A stretch of DNA of 64,000 bases from NCBI GenBank assembly GCA_015183035.1, contig JACZZP010000019.1, forward strand, positions 434,001 to 498,000. The letters are read 5' to 3'. The translations under genes were made by a program, and so were the position numbers. Every line of letters starts with the position of its first letter. Position 1 is the first letter of the stretch. Of this stretch, positions 1-14,560 are shown piece by piece. The stretch is from Meloidogyne chitwoodi. Lineage: Eukaryota > Nematoda > Chromadorea > Rhabditida > Meloidogynidae. Below the pieces are notes generated by a model. It did no database searches and was not told where the DNA came from. It saw only the letters and a program-made list of their open reading frames with translations.

Positions 1-160
1 TTACTTTAGGAAATTTATTCCTTATGTACTAAAATTTTAGGACCATTATACGAATTAACAAAAGAAATAAATTTAAATCCTCTTAAGGAATGAGGAAGAG
101 TGGAATTCATTTAATTTAATTAAAGAAAAATTAAAAACCCTACAACTTTTAGCTCCTCTT
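1..160 (+). pseudogene. Ty3/gypsy reverse-transcriptase relic (fragment)
   Basis: Conceptual translation gives pieces of the segment joining the RT thumb to RNase H in Ty3/gypsy elements. Bases 2-28 read YFRKFIPYV. A second frame from base 37 reads LGPLYELTKE. A third frame from about base 98 reads EWNSFNLIKEKLKTLQLLAP. This order fits the family pattern Y.R.FIP...PL..LTK...W...F..IK..L...LLA. At least two frameshifts and an in-frame stop break it, so it is a dead fragment cut off by the window edge on the left and by the satellite on the right. The family assignment rests on motif order only. Confidence 0.65.
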
Positions 161-1344
161 AATTTCTATAAAAGTATAATCATAAAAATTTAGAAAAATT
201 TCATTCAAGCATTCTTATAGGATTTTGTGAGAAATATTAGGAGCTATTTAGAATTATTTTTTTTAAGAAATATTCTATAAAATTATAATCATAAAATTTT
301 AGAATAATTACATTCAGATTTTCTTTGAAAAATATTTTGAAAAGCTCCGAAGAAAAAATTTCATTCAAGCATTCTTATAGGATTTTGTGAGAAATATTAG
401 GAGCCATTTAGAATTATTTTTTTTAAGAAATATTCTATAAAATTATAATCATAAAATTTTAGAATAATTAAATTCAGATTTACTTTGAAAAATATTTTGA
501 AAAGCTCCGAAGAAAAAATTTCATTCAAGCATTCTTATAGGATTTTGTGAGAAATATTAGGAGTTAGTTAGAATTATTTTTTTAAAGAAATATTCTATAA
601 AATTATAATCTTAAAATTTTAGAATAATTAAATTCAGATTTTCTTTGAAAAATATTTTGAAAAGCTCCGAAGAAAATATTTCATTCATATAGGATTTTGT
701 GAGAAATATTAGGATTTAGTTAGAATTATTTTTTTAAGAAATATTCTATAAAATTATAATCTTAAAATTTTAGAATAATTAAATTCAGATTTTCTTTGAA
801 AAATATTTTGAAAAGCTCCGAAGAAAATATTTCATTCAAGCATTCTTATAGGATTTTGTGAGAAATATTTGGAGCTATTTAGAATTATTTTTTTAAGAAA
901 TATTCTATAAAATTATAATAATAAAATTTTAGAATAATTAAATTCAGATTTTCTTTGAAAAATATTTTGAAAAGCTCCGAAGAAAATAGTTCATTCAAGC
1001 ATTCTTATAGGATTTTGTGAGAAATATTAGGAGTTAGTTAGAATTATTTTTTTTAAGAAATATTCTATAAAATTATAATCATAAAATTTTAGAATAATTA
1101 AATTCAAATTTTCTTTGAAAAATATTTTGAAAAGTTCCGAAGAAAAAATTTCATTCAAGCATTCTTATAGGATTTTGTGAGAAATATTAGGAGTTAGTTA
1201 GAATTATTTTTTTTAAGAAATATTCTATAAAATTATAATCATAAAATTTTAGAATAATTAAATTCAAATTTTCTTTGAAAAATATTTTGAAAAGTTCCGA
1301 AGAAAATATTTCATTCAAGCATTCCTATAGGATTTTGTGAGAAA

Positions 1345-4300
1345 TATTAGGAGTTAGTTAGAATTATTTTTTTAAAGAAATATTCTATAAAATTATAATC
1401 ATAAAATTTTAGAATAATTAAATTCAAATTTTCTTTGAAAAATATTTTGAAAAGCTCCGAAGAAAATATTTCATTCAAGCATTCTTATAGGATTTTGTGA
1501 GAAATATTAGGATTTAGTTAGAATTATTTTTTTTAAGAAATATTCTATAAAATTATAATCATAAAATTTTAGAATAATTACATTCAGATTTACTTTGAAA
1601 AATATTTTGAAAAGCTCCGAAGAAAAAATTTCATTCAAGCATTCTTATAGGATTTTGTGAGAAATATTAGGAGTTAGTTAGAATTATTTTTTTAAAGAAA
1701 TATTCTATAAAATTATAATCATAAAATTTTAGAATAATTAAATTCAAATTTTCTTTGAAAAATATTTTGAAAAGCTCCGAAGAAAATATTTCATTCAAGC
1801 ATTCTTATAGGATTTTGTGAGAAATATTAGGATTTAGTTAGAATTATTTTTTTAAGAAATATTCTATAAAATTATAATCTTAAAATTTTAGAATAATTAA
1901 ATTCAGATTTTCTTTGAAAAATATTTTGAAAAGCTCCGAAGAAAATATTTCATTCAAGCATTCTTATAGGATTTTGTGAGAAATATTTGGAGCTATTTAG
2001 AATTATTTTTTTAAGAAATATTCTATAAAATTATAATAATAAAATTTTAGAATAATTAAATTCAGATTTTCTTTGAAAAATATTTTGAAAAGCTCCGAAG
2101 AAAAAATTTCATTCAAGCATTCTTATAGGATTTTGTGAGAAATATTAGGAGCCATTTAGAATTATTTTTTTTAAGAAATATTCTATAAAATTATAATCAT
2201 AAAATTTTAGAATAATTAAATTCAGATTTACTTTGAAAAATATTTTGAAAAGCTCCGAAGAAAAAATTTCATTCAAGCATTCTTATAGGATTTTGTGAGA
2301 AATATTAGGAGTTAGTTAGAATTATTTTTTTAAAGAAATATTCTATAAAATTATAATCATAAAATTTTAGAATAATTAAATTCAAATTTTCTTTGAAAAA
2401 TATTTTGAAAAGCTCCGAAGAAAATATTTCATTCAAGCATTCTTATAGGATTTTGTGAGAAATATTAGGATTTAGTTAGAATTATTTTTTTTAAGAAATA
2501 TTCTATAAAATTATAATCATAAAATTTTAGAATAATTACATTCAGATTTACTTTGAAAAATATTTTGAAAAGCTCCGAAGAAAAAATTTCATTCAAGCAT
2601 TCTTATAGGATTTTGTGAGAAATATTAGGAGTTAGTTAGAATTATTTTTTTAAAGAAATATTCTATAAAATTATAATCATAAAATTTTAGAATAATTAAA
2701 TTCAAATTTTCTTTGAAAAATATTTTGAAAAGCTCCGAAGAAAATATTTCATTCAAGCATTCTTATAGGATTTTGTGAGAAATATTAGGATTTAGTTAGA
2801 ATTATTTTTTTAAGAAATATTCTATAAAATTATAATCTTAAAATTTTAGAATAATTAAATTCAGATTTTCTTTGAAAAATATTTTGAAAAGCTCCGAAGA
2901 AAATATTTCATTCAAGCATTCTTATAGGATTTTGTGAGAAATATTAGGAGTTAGTTAGAATTATTTTTTTTAAGAAATATTCTATAAAATTATAATCTTA
3001 AAATTTTAGAATAATTAAATTCAGATTTTCTTTGAAAAATATTTTGAAAAGCTCCGAAGAAAATATTTCATTCAAGCATTCTTATAGGATTTTGTGAGAA
3101 ATATTAGGAGTTAGTTAGAATTATTTTTTTTAAGAAATATTCTATAAAATTATAATCATAAAATTTTAGAATAATTAAATTCAAATTTTCTTTGAAAAAT
3201 ATTTTGAAAAGCTCCGAAGAAAATATTTCATTCAAGCATTCTTATAGGATTTTGTGAGAAATATTTGGAGCTATTTAGAATTATTTTTTTAAGAAATATT
3301 CTATAAAATTATAATAATAAAATTTTAGAATAATTAAATTCAGATTTTCTTTGAAAAATATTTTGAAAAGTTCCGAAGAAAAAATTTCATTCAAGCATTC
3401 TTATAGGATTTTGTGAGAAATATTAGGAGTTAGTTAGAATTATTTTTTTAAAGAAATATTCTATAAAATTATAATCATAAAATTTTAGAATAATTAAATT
3501 CAAATTTTCTTTGAAAAATATTTTGAAAAGCTCCGAAGAAAATATTTCATTCAAGCATTCTTATAGGATTTTGTGAGAAATATTAGGATTTAGTTAGAAT
3601 TATTTTTTTTAAGAAATATTCTATAAAATTATAATCATAAAATTTTAGAATAATTACATTCAGATTTACTTTGAAAAATATTTTGAAAAGCTCCGAAGAA
3701 AAAATTTCATTCAAGCATTCTTATAGGATTTTGTGAGAAATATTAGGAGTTAGTTAGAATTATTTTTTTAAAGAAATATTCTATAAAATTATAATCATAA
3801 AATTTTAGAATAATTAAATTCAAATTTTCTTTGAAAAATATTTTGAAAAGCTCCGAAGAAAATATTTCATTCAAGCATTCTTATAGGATTTTGTGAGAAA
3901 TATTAGGATTTAGTTAGAATTATTTTTTTAAGAAATATTCTATAAAATTATAATCTTAAAATTTTAGAATAATTAAATTCAGATTTTCTTTGAAAAATAT
4001 TTTGAAAAGCTCCGAAGAAAATATTTCATTCAAGCATTCTTATAGGATTTTGTGAGAAATATTAGGAGTTAGTTAGAATTATTTTTTTTAAGAAATATTC
4101 TATAAAATTATAATCATAAAATTTTAGAATAATTAAATTCAAATTTTCTTTGAAAAATATTTTGAAAAGCTCCGAAGAAAATATTTCATTCAAGCATTCT
4201 TATAGGATTTTGTGAGAAATATTTGGAGCTATTTAGAATTATTTTTTTAAGAAATATTCTATAAAATTATAATAATAAAATTTTAGAATAATTAAATTCA

Positions 4301-5420
4301 GATTTTCTTTGAAAAATATTTTGAAAAGCTCCGAAGAAAAAATTTCATTCAAGCATTCTTATAGGATTTTGTGAGAAATATTAGGAGCCATTTAGAATTA
4401 TTTTTTTTAAGAAATATTCTATAAAATTATAATCATAAAATTTTAGAATAATTAAATTCAGATTTACTTTGAAAAATATTTTGAAAAGCTCCGAAGAAAA
4501 AATTTCATTCAAGCATTCTTATAGGATTTTGTGAGAAATATTAGGAGTTAGTTAGAATTATTTTTTTAAAGAAATATTCTATAAAATTATAATCATAAAA
4601 TTTTAGAATAATTAAATTCAAATTTTCTTTGAAAAATATTTTGAAAAGCTCCGAAGAAAATATTTCATTCAAGCATTCTTATAGGATTTTGTGAGAAATA
4701 TTAGGATTTAGTTAGAATTATTTTTTTTAAGAAATATTCTATAAAATTATAATCATAAAATTTTAGAATAATTACATTCAGATTTACTTTGAAAAATATT
4801 TTGAAAAGCTCCGAAGAAAAAATTTCATTCAAGCATTCTTATAGGATTTTGTGAGAAATATTAGGAGTTAGTTAGAATTATTTTTTTAAAGAAATATTCT
4901 ATAAAATTATAATCATAAAATTTTAGAATAATTAAATTCAAATTTTCTTTGAAAAATATTTTGAAAAGCTCCGAAGAAAATATTTCATTCAAGCATTCTT
5001 ATAGGATTTTGTGAGAAATATTAGGATTTAGTTAGAATTATTTTTTTAAGAAATATTCTATAAAATTATAATCTTAAAATTTTAGAATAATTAAATTCAG
5101 ATTTTCTTTGAAAAATATTTTGAAAAGCTCCGAAGAAAATATTTCATTCAAGCATTCTTATAGGATTTTGTGAGAAATATTAGGAGTTAGTTAGAATTAT
5201 TTTTTTTAAGAAATATTCTATAAAATTATAATCATAAAATTTTAGAATAATTAAATTCAAATTTTCTTTGAAAAATATTTTGAAAAGCTCCGAAGAAAAT
5301 ATTTCATTCAAGCATTCTTATAGGATTTTGTGAGAAATATTAGGATTTAGTTAGAATTATTTTTTTAAGAAATATTCTATAAAATTATAATAATAAAATT
5401 TTAGAATAATTAAATTCAGA
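1345..5420. repeat. Higher-order periodicity inside the satellite (6-7 monomers)
   Basis: A short series of variant monomers recurs in the same order: GAGTTAG with TTTAAAG, GATTTAG with eight T, GAGTTAG with TTTAAAG, then GATTTAG with seven T. The second member carries the unique change ACATTCAGATTTACT. That marker occurs at 1581, 2539, 3657 and 4775, giving steps of 958, 1118 and 1118 bases, i.e. six, seven and seven monomers. Members following the core differ between repeats, so this is a loose higher-order repeat and not a strict one. Confidence 0.8.
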
Positions 5421-8400
5421 TTTTCTTTGAAAAATATTTTGAAAAGCTCCGAAGAAAATATTTCATTCAAGCATTCTTATAGGATTTTGTGAGAAATATT
5501 AGGAGTTAGTTAGAATTATTTTTTTTAAGAAATATTCTATAAAATTATAATCATAAAATTTTAGAATAATTAAATTCAAATTTTCTTTGAAAAATATTTT
5601 GAAAAGTTCCGAAGAAAAAATTTCATTCAAGCATTCTTATAGGATTTTGTGAGAAATATTAGGAGTTAGTTAGAATTATTTTTTTTAAGAAATATTCTAT
5701 AAAATTATAATCATAAAATTTTAGAATAATTAAATTCAAATTTTCTTTGAAAAATATTTTGAAAAGTTCCGAAGAAAATATTTCATTCAAGCATTCCTAT
5801 AGGATTTTGTGAGAAATATTAGGAGTTAGTTAGAATTATTTTTTTAAGAAATATTCTATAAAATTATAATCATAAAATTTTAGAATAATTAAATTCAAAT
5901 TTTCTTTGAAAAATATTTTGAAAAGCTCCGAAGAAAATATTTCATTCAAGCATTCTTATAGGATTTTGTGAGAAATATTAGGAGCTATTTAGAATTATTT
6001 TTTTTAAGAAATATTCTATAAAATTATAATCATAAAATTTTAGAATAATTACATTCAGATTTTCTTTGAAAAATATTTTGAAAAGCTCCGAAGAAAATAT
6101 TTCATTCAAGCATTCTTATAGGATTTTGTGAGAAATATTTGGAGCTATTTAGAATTATTTTTTTAAGAAATATTCTATAAAATTATAATAATAAAATTTT
6201 AGAATAATTAAATTCAGATTTTCTTTGAAAAATATTTTGAAAAGCTCCGAAGAAAATATTTCATTCAAGCATTCTTATAGGATTTTGTGAGAAATATTAG
6301 GAGTTAGTTAGAATTATTTTTTTTAAGAAATATTCTATAAAATTATAATCATAAAATTTTAGAATAATTAAATTCAAATTTTCTTTGAAAAATATTTTGA
6401 AAAGTTCCGAAGAAAAAATTTCATTCAAGCATTCTTATAGGATTTTGTGAGAAATATTAGGAGTTAGTTAGAATTATTTTTTTTAAGAAATATTCTATAA
6501 AATTATAATCATAAAATTTTAGAATAATTAAATTCAAATTTTCTTTGAAAAATATTTTGAAAAGTTCCGAAGAAAATATTTCATTCAAGCATTCCTATAG
6601 GATTTTGTGAGAAATATTAGGAGTTAGTTAGAATTATTTTTTTAAGAAATATTCTATAAAATTATAATCATAAAATTTTAGAATAATTAAATTCAAATTT
6701 TCTTTGAAAAATATTTTGAAAAGCTCCGAAGAAAATATTTCATTCAAGCATTCTTATAGGATTTTGTGAGAAATATTAGGAGCTATTTAGAATTATTTTT
6801 TTTAAGAAATATTCTATAAAATTATAATCATAAAATTTTAGAATAATTACATTCAGATTTTCTTTGAAAAATATTTTGAAAAGCTCCGAAGAAAATATTT
6901 CATTCAAGCATTCTTATAGGATTTTGTGAGAAATATTAGGAGTTAGTTAGAATTATTTTTTTTAAGAAATATTCTATAAAATTATAATCTTAAAATTTTA
7001 GAATAATTAAATTCAGATTTTCTTTGAAAAATATTTTGAAAAGCTCCGAAGAAAATATTTCATTCAAGCATTCTTATAGGATTTTGTGAGAAATATTAGG
7101 ATTTAGTTAGAATTATTTTTTTAAGAAATATTCTATAAAATTATAATAATAAAATTTTAGAATAATTAAATTCAATTTTCTTTGAAAAATATTTTGAAAA
7201 GCTCCGAAGAAAATATTTCATTCAAGCATTCTTATAGGATTTTGTGAGAAATATTAGGAGTTAGTTAGAATTATTTTTTTTAAGAAATATTCTATAAAAT
7301 TATAATCTTAAAATTTTAGAATAATTAAATTCAGATTTTCTTTGAAAAATATTTTGAAAAGCTCCGAAGAAAATATTTCATTCAAGCATTCTTATAGGAT
7401 TTTGTGAGAAATATTAGGATTTAGTTAGAATTATTTTTTTAAGAAATATTCTATAAAATTATAATCTTAAAATTTTAGAATAATTAAATTCAGATTTTCT
7501 TTGAAAAATATTTTGAAAAGCTCCGAAGAAAAAATTTCATTCAAGCATTCTTATAGGATTTTGTGAGAAATATTAGGAGTTAGTTAGAATTATTTTTTTT
7601 AAGAAATATTCTATAAAATTATAATCTTAAAATTTTAGAATAATTAAATTCAGATTTTCTTTGAAAAATATTTTGAAAAGCTCCGAAGAAAATATTTCAT
7701 TCAAGCATTCTTATAGGATTTTGTGAGAAATATTAGGATTTAGTTAGAATTATTTTTTTAAGAAATATTCTATAAAATTATAATCTTAAAATTTTAGAAT
7801 AATTAAATTCAGATTTTCTTTGAAAAATATTTTGAAAAGCTCCGAAGAAAATATTTCATTCAAGCATTCTTATAGGATTTTGTGAGAAATATTAGGATTT
7901 AGTTAGAATTATTTTTTTAAGAAATATTCTATAAAATTATAATCTTAAAATTTTAGAATAATTAAATTCAAATTTTCTTTGAAAAATATTTTGAAAAGCT
8001 CCGAAGAAAATATTTCATTCAAGCATTCTTATAGGATTTTGTGAGAAATATTAGGATTTAGTTAGAATTATTTTTTTAAGAAATATTCTATAAAATTATA
8101 ATCTTAAAATTTTAGAATAATTAAATTCAGATTTTCTTTGAAAAATATTTTGAAAAGCTCCGAAGAAAATATTTCATTCAAGCATTCTTATAGGATTTTG
8201 TGAGAAATATTTGGAGCTATTTAGAATTATTTTTTTAAGAAATATTCTATAAAATTATAATAATAAAATTTTAGAATAATTAAATTCAAATTTTCTTTGA
8301 AAAATATTTTGAAAAGCTCCGAAGAAAATATTTCATTCAAGCATTCTTATAGGATTTTGTGAGAAATATTAGGATTTAGTTAGAATTATTTTTTTAAGAA

Positions 8401-8999
8401 ATATTCTATAAAATTATAATCTTAAAATTTTAGAATAATTAAATTCAGATTTTCTTTGAAAAATATTTTGAAAAGCTCCGAAGAAAATATTTCATTCAAG
8501 CATTCTTATAGGATTTTGTGAGAAATATTTGGAGCTATTTAGAATTATTTTTTTAAGAAATATTCTATAAAATTATAATAATAAAATTTTAGAATAATTA
8601 AATTCAGATTTTCTTTGAAAAATATTTTGAAAAGCTCCGAAGAAAATATTTCATTCAAGCATTCTTATAGGATTTTGTGAGAAATATTAGGAGTTAGTTA
8701 GAATTATTTTTTTTAAGAAATATTCTATAAAATTATAATCTTAAAATTTTAGAATAATTAAATTCAGATTTTCTTTGAAAAATATTTTGAAAAGCTCCGA
8801 AGAAAATATTTCATTCAAGCATTCTTATAGGATTTTGTGAGAAATATTTGGAGCTATTTAGAATTATTTTTTTAAGAAATATTCTATAAAATTATAATAA
8901 TAAAATTTTAGAATAATTAAATTCAGATTTTCTTTGAAAAATATTTTGAAAAGCTCCGAAGAAAATATTTCATTCAAGCATTCTTATAGGATTTTGTGA

Positions 9000-10580
9000 G
9001 AAATATTAGGATTTAGTTAGAATTATTTTTTTAAGAAATATTCTATAAAATTATAATAATAAAATTTTAGAATAATTAAATTCAATTTTCTTTGAAAAAT
9101 ATTTTGAAAAGCTCCGAAGAAAATATTTCATTCAAGCATTCTTATAGGATTTTGTGAGAAATATTAGGAGTTAGTTAGAATTATTTTTTTTAAGAAATAT
9201 TCTATAAAATTATAATCTTAAAATTTTAGAATAATTAAATTCAGATTTTCTTTGAAAAATATTTTGAAAAGCTCCGAAGAAAATATTTCATTCAAGCATT
9301 CTTATAGGATTTTGTGAGAAATATTAGGATTTAGTTAGAATTATTTTTTTAAGAAATATTCTATAAAATTATAATCTTAAAATTTTAGAATAATTAAATT
9401 CAGATTTTCTTTGAAAAATATTTTGAAAAGCTCCGAAGAAAAAATTTCATTCAAGCATTCTTATAGGATTTTGTGAGAAATATTAGGAGTTAGTTAGAAT
9501 TATTTTTTTTAAGAAATATTCTATAAAATTATAATCTTAAAATTTTAGAATAATTAAATTCAGATTTTCTTTGAAAAATATTTTGAAAAGCTCCGAAGAA
9601 AATATTTCATTCAAGCATTCTTATAGGATTTTGTGAGAAATATTAGGATTTAGTTAGAATTATTTTTTTAAGAAATATTCTATAAAATTATAATCTTAAA
9701 ATTTTAGAATAATTAAATTCAGATTTTCTTTGAAAAATATTTTGAAAAGCTCCGAAGAAAATATTTCATTCAAGCATTCTTATAGGATTTTGTGAGAAAT
9801 ATTAGGATTTAGTTAGAATTATTTTTTTAAGAAATATTCTATAAAATTATAATCTTAAAATTTTAGAATAATTAAATTCAGATTTTCTTTGAAAAATATT
9901 TTGAAAAGCTCCGAAGAAAATATTTCATTCAAGCATTCTTATAGGATTTTGTGAGAAATATTAGGAGTTAGTTAGAATTATTTTTTTTAAGAAATATTCT
10001 ATAAAATTATAATCATAAAATTTTAGAATAATTACATTCAGATTTTCTTTGAAAAATATTTTGAAAAGCTCCGAAGAAAAAATTTCATTCAAGCATTCTT
10101 ATAGGATTTTGTGAGAAATATTAGGAGTTAGTTAGAATTATTTTTTTAAGAAATATTCTAAAAATTATAATCTTAAAATTTTAGAATAATTAAATTCAGA
10201 TTTTCTTTGAAAAATATTTTGAAAAGCTCCGAAGAAAATATTTCATTCAAGCATTCCTATAGGATTTTGTGAGAAATATTAGGATTTAGTTAGAATTATT
10301 TTTTTAAGAAATATTCTATAAAATTATAATCTTAAAATTTTAGAATAATTAAATTCAGATTTTCTTTGAAAAATATTTTGAAAAGCTCCGAAGAAAATAT
10401 TTCATTCAAGCATTCTTATAAGATTTTGTGAGAAATATTTGGAGCTATTTAGAATTATTTTTTTAAGAAATATTCTATAAAATTATAATCATAAAATTTT
10501 AGAATAATTAAATTCAAATTTTCTTTGAAAAATATTTTGAAAAGTTCCGAAGAAAAAATTTCATTCAAGCATTCTTATAG
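9000..10580. repeat. Satellite block duplication, copy 1 (about 10 monomers)
   Basis: This run of about ten monomers matches 12980-14560 at a constant offset of 3978 bases (25 monomers). Private markers prove the pairing: the shortened TTCAATTTTC at 9081 and 13059, the one-base deletion CTAAAAATT near 10158 and 14136, and ATAAGATT at 10421 and 14399. Outside the block the variant order diverges. Confidence 0.85.
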
Positions 10581-12979
10581 GATTTTGTGAGAAATATTAG
10601 GAGTTAGTTAGAATTATTTTTTTAAGAAATATTCTATAAAATTATAATAATAAAATTTTAGAATAATTAAATTCAGATTTTCTTTGAAAAATATTTTGAA
10701 AAGCTCCGAAGAAAATATTTCATTCAAGCATTCTTATAGGATTTTGTGAGAAATATTAGGAGTTAGTTAGAATTATTTTTTTTAAGAAATATTCTATAAA
10801 ATTATAATCTTAAAATTTTAGAATAATTAAATTCAGATTTTCTTTGAAAAATATTTTGAAAAGCTCCGAAGAAAATATTTCATTCAAGCATTCTTATAGG
10901 ATTTTGTGAGAAATATTAGGATTTAGTTAGAATTATTTTTTTAAGAAATATTCTATAAAATTATAATCTTAAAATTTTAGAATAATTAAATTCAGATTTT
11001 CTTTGAAAAATATTTTGAAAAGCTCCGAAGAAAATATTTCATTCAAGCATTCTTATAGGATTTTGTGAGAAATATTAGGATTTAGTTAGAATTATTTTTT
11101 TAAGAAATATTCTATAAAATTATAATCTTAAAATTTTAGAATAATTAAATTCAGATTTTCTTTGAAAAATATTTTGAAAAGCTCCGAAGAAAATATTTCA
11201 TTCAAGCATTCTTATAGGATTTTGTGAGAAATATTAGGAGTTAGTTAGAATTATTTTTTTTAAGAAATATTCTATAAAATTATAATCATAAAATTTTAGA
11301 ATAATTACATTCAGATTTTCTTTGAAAAATATTTTGAAAAGCTCCGAAGAAAATATTTCATTCAAGCATTCTTATAGGATTTTGTGAGAAATATTAGGAT
11401 TTAGTTAGAATTATTTTTTTAAGAAATATTCTATAAAATTATAATAATAAAATTTTAGAATAATTAAATTCAATTTTCTTTGAAAAATATTTTGAAAAGC
11501 TCCGAAGAAAATATTTCATTCAAGCATTCTTATAGGATTTTGTGAGAAATATTAGGATTTAGTTAGAATTATTTTTTTAAGAAATATTCTATAAAATTAT
11601 AATAATAAAATTTTAGAATAATTAAATTCAGATTTTCTTTGAAAAATATTTTGAAAAGCTCCGAAGAAAATATTTCATTCAAGCATTCTTATAGGATTTT
11701 GTGAGAAATATTAGGAGTTAGTTAGAATTATTTTTTTAAGAAATATTCTATAAAATTATAATCTTAAAATTTTAGAATAATTAAATTCAGATTTTCTTTG
11801 AAAAATATTTTGAAAAGCTCCGAAGAAAATATTTCATTCAAGCATTCTTATAGGATTTTGTGAGAAATATTAGGATTTAGTTAGAATTATTTTTTTAAGA
11901 AATATTCTATAAAATTATAATCTTAAAATTTTAGAATAATTAAATTCAGATTTTCTTTGAAAAATATTTTGAAAAGCTCCGAAGAAAATATTTCATTCAA
12001 GCATTCTTATAGGATTTTGTGAGAAATATTAGGATTTAGTTAGAATTATTTTTTTAAGAAATATTCTATAAAATTATAATCTTAAAATTTTAGAATAATT
12101 AAATTCAGATTTTCTTTGAAAAATATTTTGAAAAGCTCCGAAGAAAATATTTCATTCAAGCATTCTTATAGGATTTTGTGAGAAATATTAGGATTTAGTT
12201 AGAATTATTTTTTTAAGAAATATTCTATAAAATTATAATCTTAAAATTTTAGAATAATTAAATTCAGATTTTCTTTGAAAAATATTTTGAAAAGCTCCGA
12301 AGAAAATATTTCATTCAAGCATTCTTATAGGATTTTGTGAGAAATATTAGGAGTTAGTTAGAATTATTTTTTTTAAGAAATATTCTATAAAATTATAATC
12401 ATAAAATTTTAGAATAATTACATTCAGATTTTCTTTGAAAAATATTTTGAAAAGCTCCGAAGAAAATATTTCATTCAAGCATTCTTATAGGATTTTGTGA
12501 GAAATATTAGGATTTAGTTAGAATTATTTTTTTAAGAAATATTCTATAAAATTATAATAATAAAATTTTAGAATAATTAAATTCAATTTTCTTTGAAAAA
12601 TATTTTGAAAAGCTCCGAAGAAAATATTTCATTCAAGCATTCTTATAGGATTTTGTGAGAAATATTAGGATTTAGTTAGAATTATTTTTTTAAGAAATAT
12701 TCTATAAAATTATAATAATAAAATTTTAGAATAATTAAATTCAGATTTTCTTTGAAAAATATTTTGAAAAGCTCCGAAGAAAATATTTCATTCAAGCATT
12801 CTTATAGGATTTTGTGAGAAATATTAGGAGTTAGTTAGAATTATTTTTTTTAAGAAATATTCTATAAAATTATAATCTTAAAATTTTAGAATAATTAAAT
12901 TCAGATTTTCTTTGAAAAATATTTTGAAAAGCTCCGAAGAAAATATTTCATTCAAGCATTCTTATAGGATTTTGTGAGA

Positions 12980-14560
12980 AATATTAGGATTTAGTTAGAA
13001 TTATTTTTTTAAGAAATATTCTATAAAATTATAATAATAAAATTTTAGAATAATTAAATTCAATTTTCTTTGAAAAATATTTTGAAAAGCTCCGAAGAAA
13101 ATATTTCATTCAAGCATTCTTATAGGATTTTGTGAGAAATATTAGGAGTTAGTTAGAATTATTTTTTTTAAGAAATATTCTATAAAATTATAATCTTAAA
13201 ATTTTAGAATAATTAAATTCAGATTTTCTTTGAAAAATATTTTGAAAAGCTCCGAAGAAAATATTTCATTCAAGCATTCTTATAGGATTTTGTGAGAAAT
13301 ATTAGGATTTAGTTAGAATTATTTTTTTAAGAAATATTCTATAAAATTATAATCTTAAAATTTTAGAATAATTAAATTCAGATTTTCTTTGAAAAATATT
13401 TTGAAAAGCTCCGAAGAAAAAATTTCATTCAAGCATTCTTATAGGATTTTGTGAGAAATATTAGGAGTTAGTTAGAATTATTTTTTTTAAGAAATATTCT
13501 ATAAAATTATAATCTTAAAATTTTAGAATAATTAAATTCAGATTTTCTTTGAAAAATATTTTGAAAAGCTCCGAAGAAAATATTTCATTCAAGCATTCTT
13601 ATAGGATTTTGTGAGAAATATTAGGATTTAGTTAGAATTATTTTTTTAAGAAATATTCTATAAAATTATAATCTTAAAATTTTAGAATAATTAAATTCAG
13701 ATTTTCTTTGAAAAATATTTTGAAAAGCTCCGAAGAAAATATTTCATTCAAGCATTCTTATAGGATTTTGTGAGATATATTAGGATTTAGTTAGAATTAT
13801 TTTTTTAAGAAATATTCTATAAAATTATAATCTTAAAATTTTAGAATAATTAAATTCAGATTTTCTTTGAAAAATATTTTGAAAAGCTCCGAAGAAAATA
13901 TTTCATTCAAGCATTCTTATAGGATTTTGTGAGAAATATTAGGAGTTAGTTAGAATTATTTTTTTTAAGAAATATTCTATAAAATTATAATCATAAAATT
14001 TTAGAATAATTACATTCAGATTTTCTTTGAAAAATATTTTGAAAAGCTCCGAAGAAAAAATTTCATTCAAGCATTCTTATAGGATTTTGTGAGAAATATT
14101 AGGAGTTAGTTAGAATTATTTTTTTAAGAAATATTCTAAAAATTATAATCTTAAAATTTTAGAATAATTAAATTCAGATTTTCTTTGAAAAATATTTTGA
14201 AAAGCTCCGAAGAAAATATTTCATTCAAGCATTCCTATAGGATTTTGTGAGAAATATTAGGATTTAGTTAGAATTATTTTTTTAAGAAATATTCTATAAA
14301 ATTATAATCTTAAAATTTTAGAATAATTAAATTCAGATTTTCTTTGAAAAATATTTTGAAAAGCTCCGAAGAAAATATTTCATTCAAGCATTCTTATAAG
14401 ATTTTGTGAGAAATATTTGGAGCTATTTAGAATTATTTTTTTAAGAAATATTCTATAAAATTATAATCATAAAATTTTAGAATAATTAAATTCAAATTTT
14501 CTTTGAAAAATATTTTGAAAAGTTCCTAAGAAAAAATTTCATTCAAGCATTCTTATAGGA
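12980..14560. repeat. Satellite block duplication, copy 2
   Basis: Partner of the block at 9000-10580 (offset 3978 bases). The copies separate again after about 14540, where this one has AGTTCCTAAG and a lost A in TTAGATTATTTT. The TTCAATTTTC marker also links 7171 to 9081 (offset 1910, twelve monomers), so the block has been copied more than once. Confidence 0.85.
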
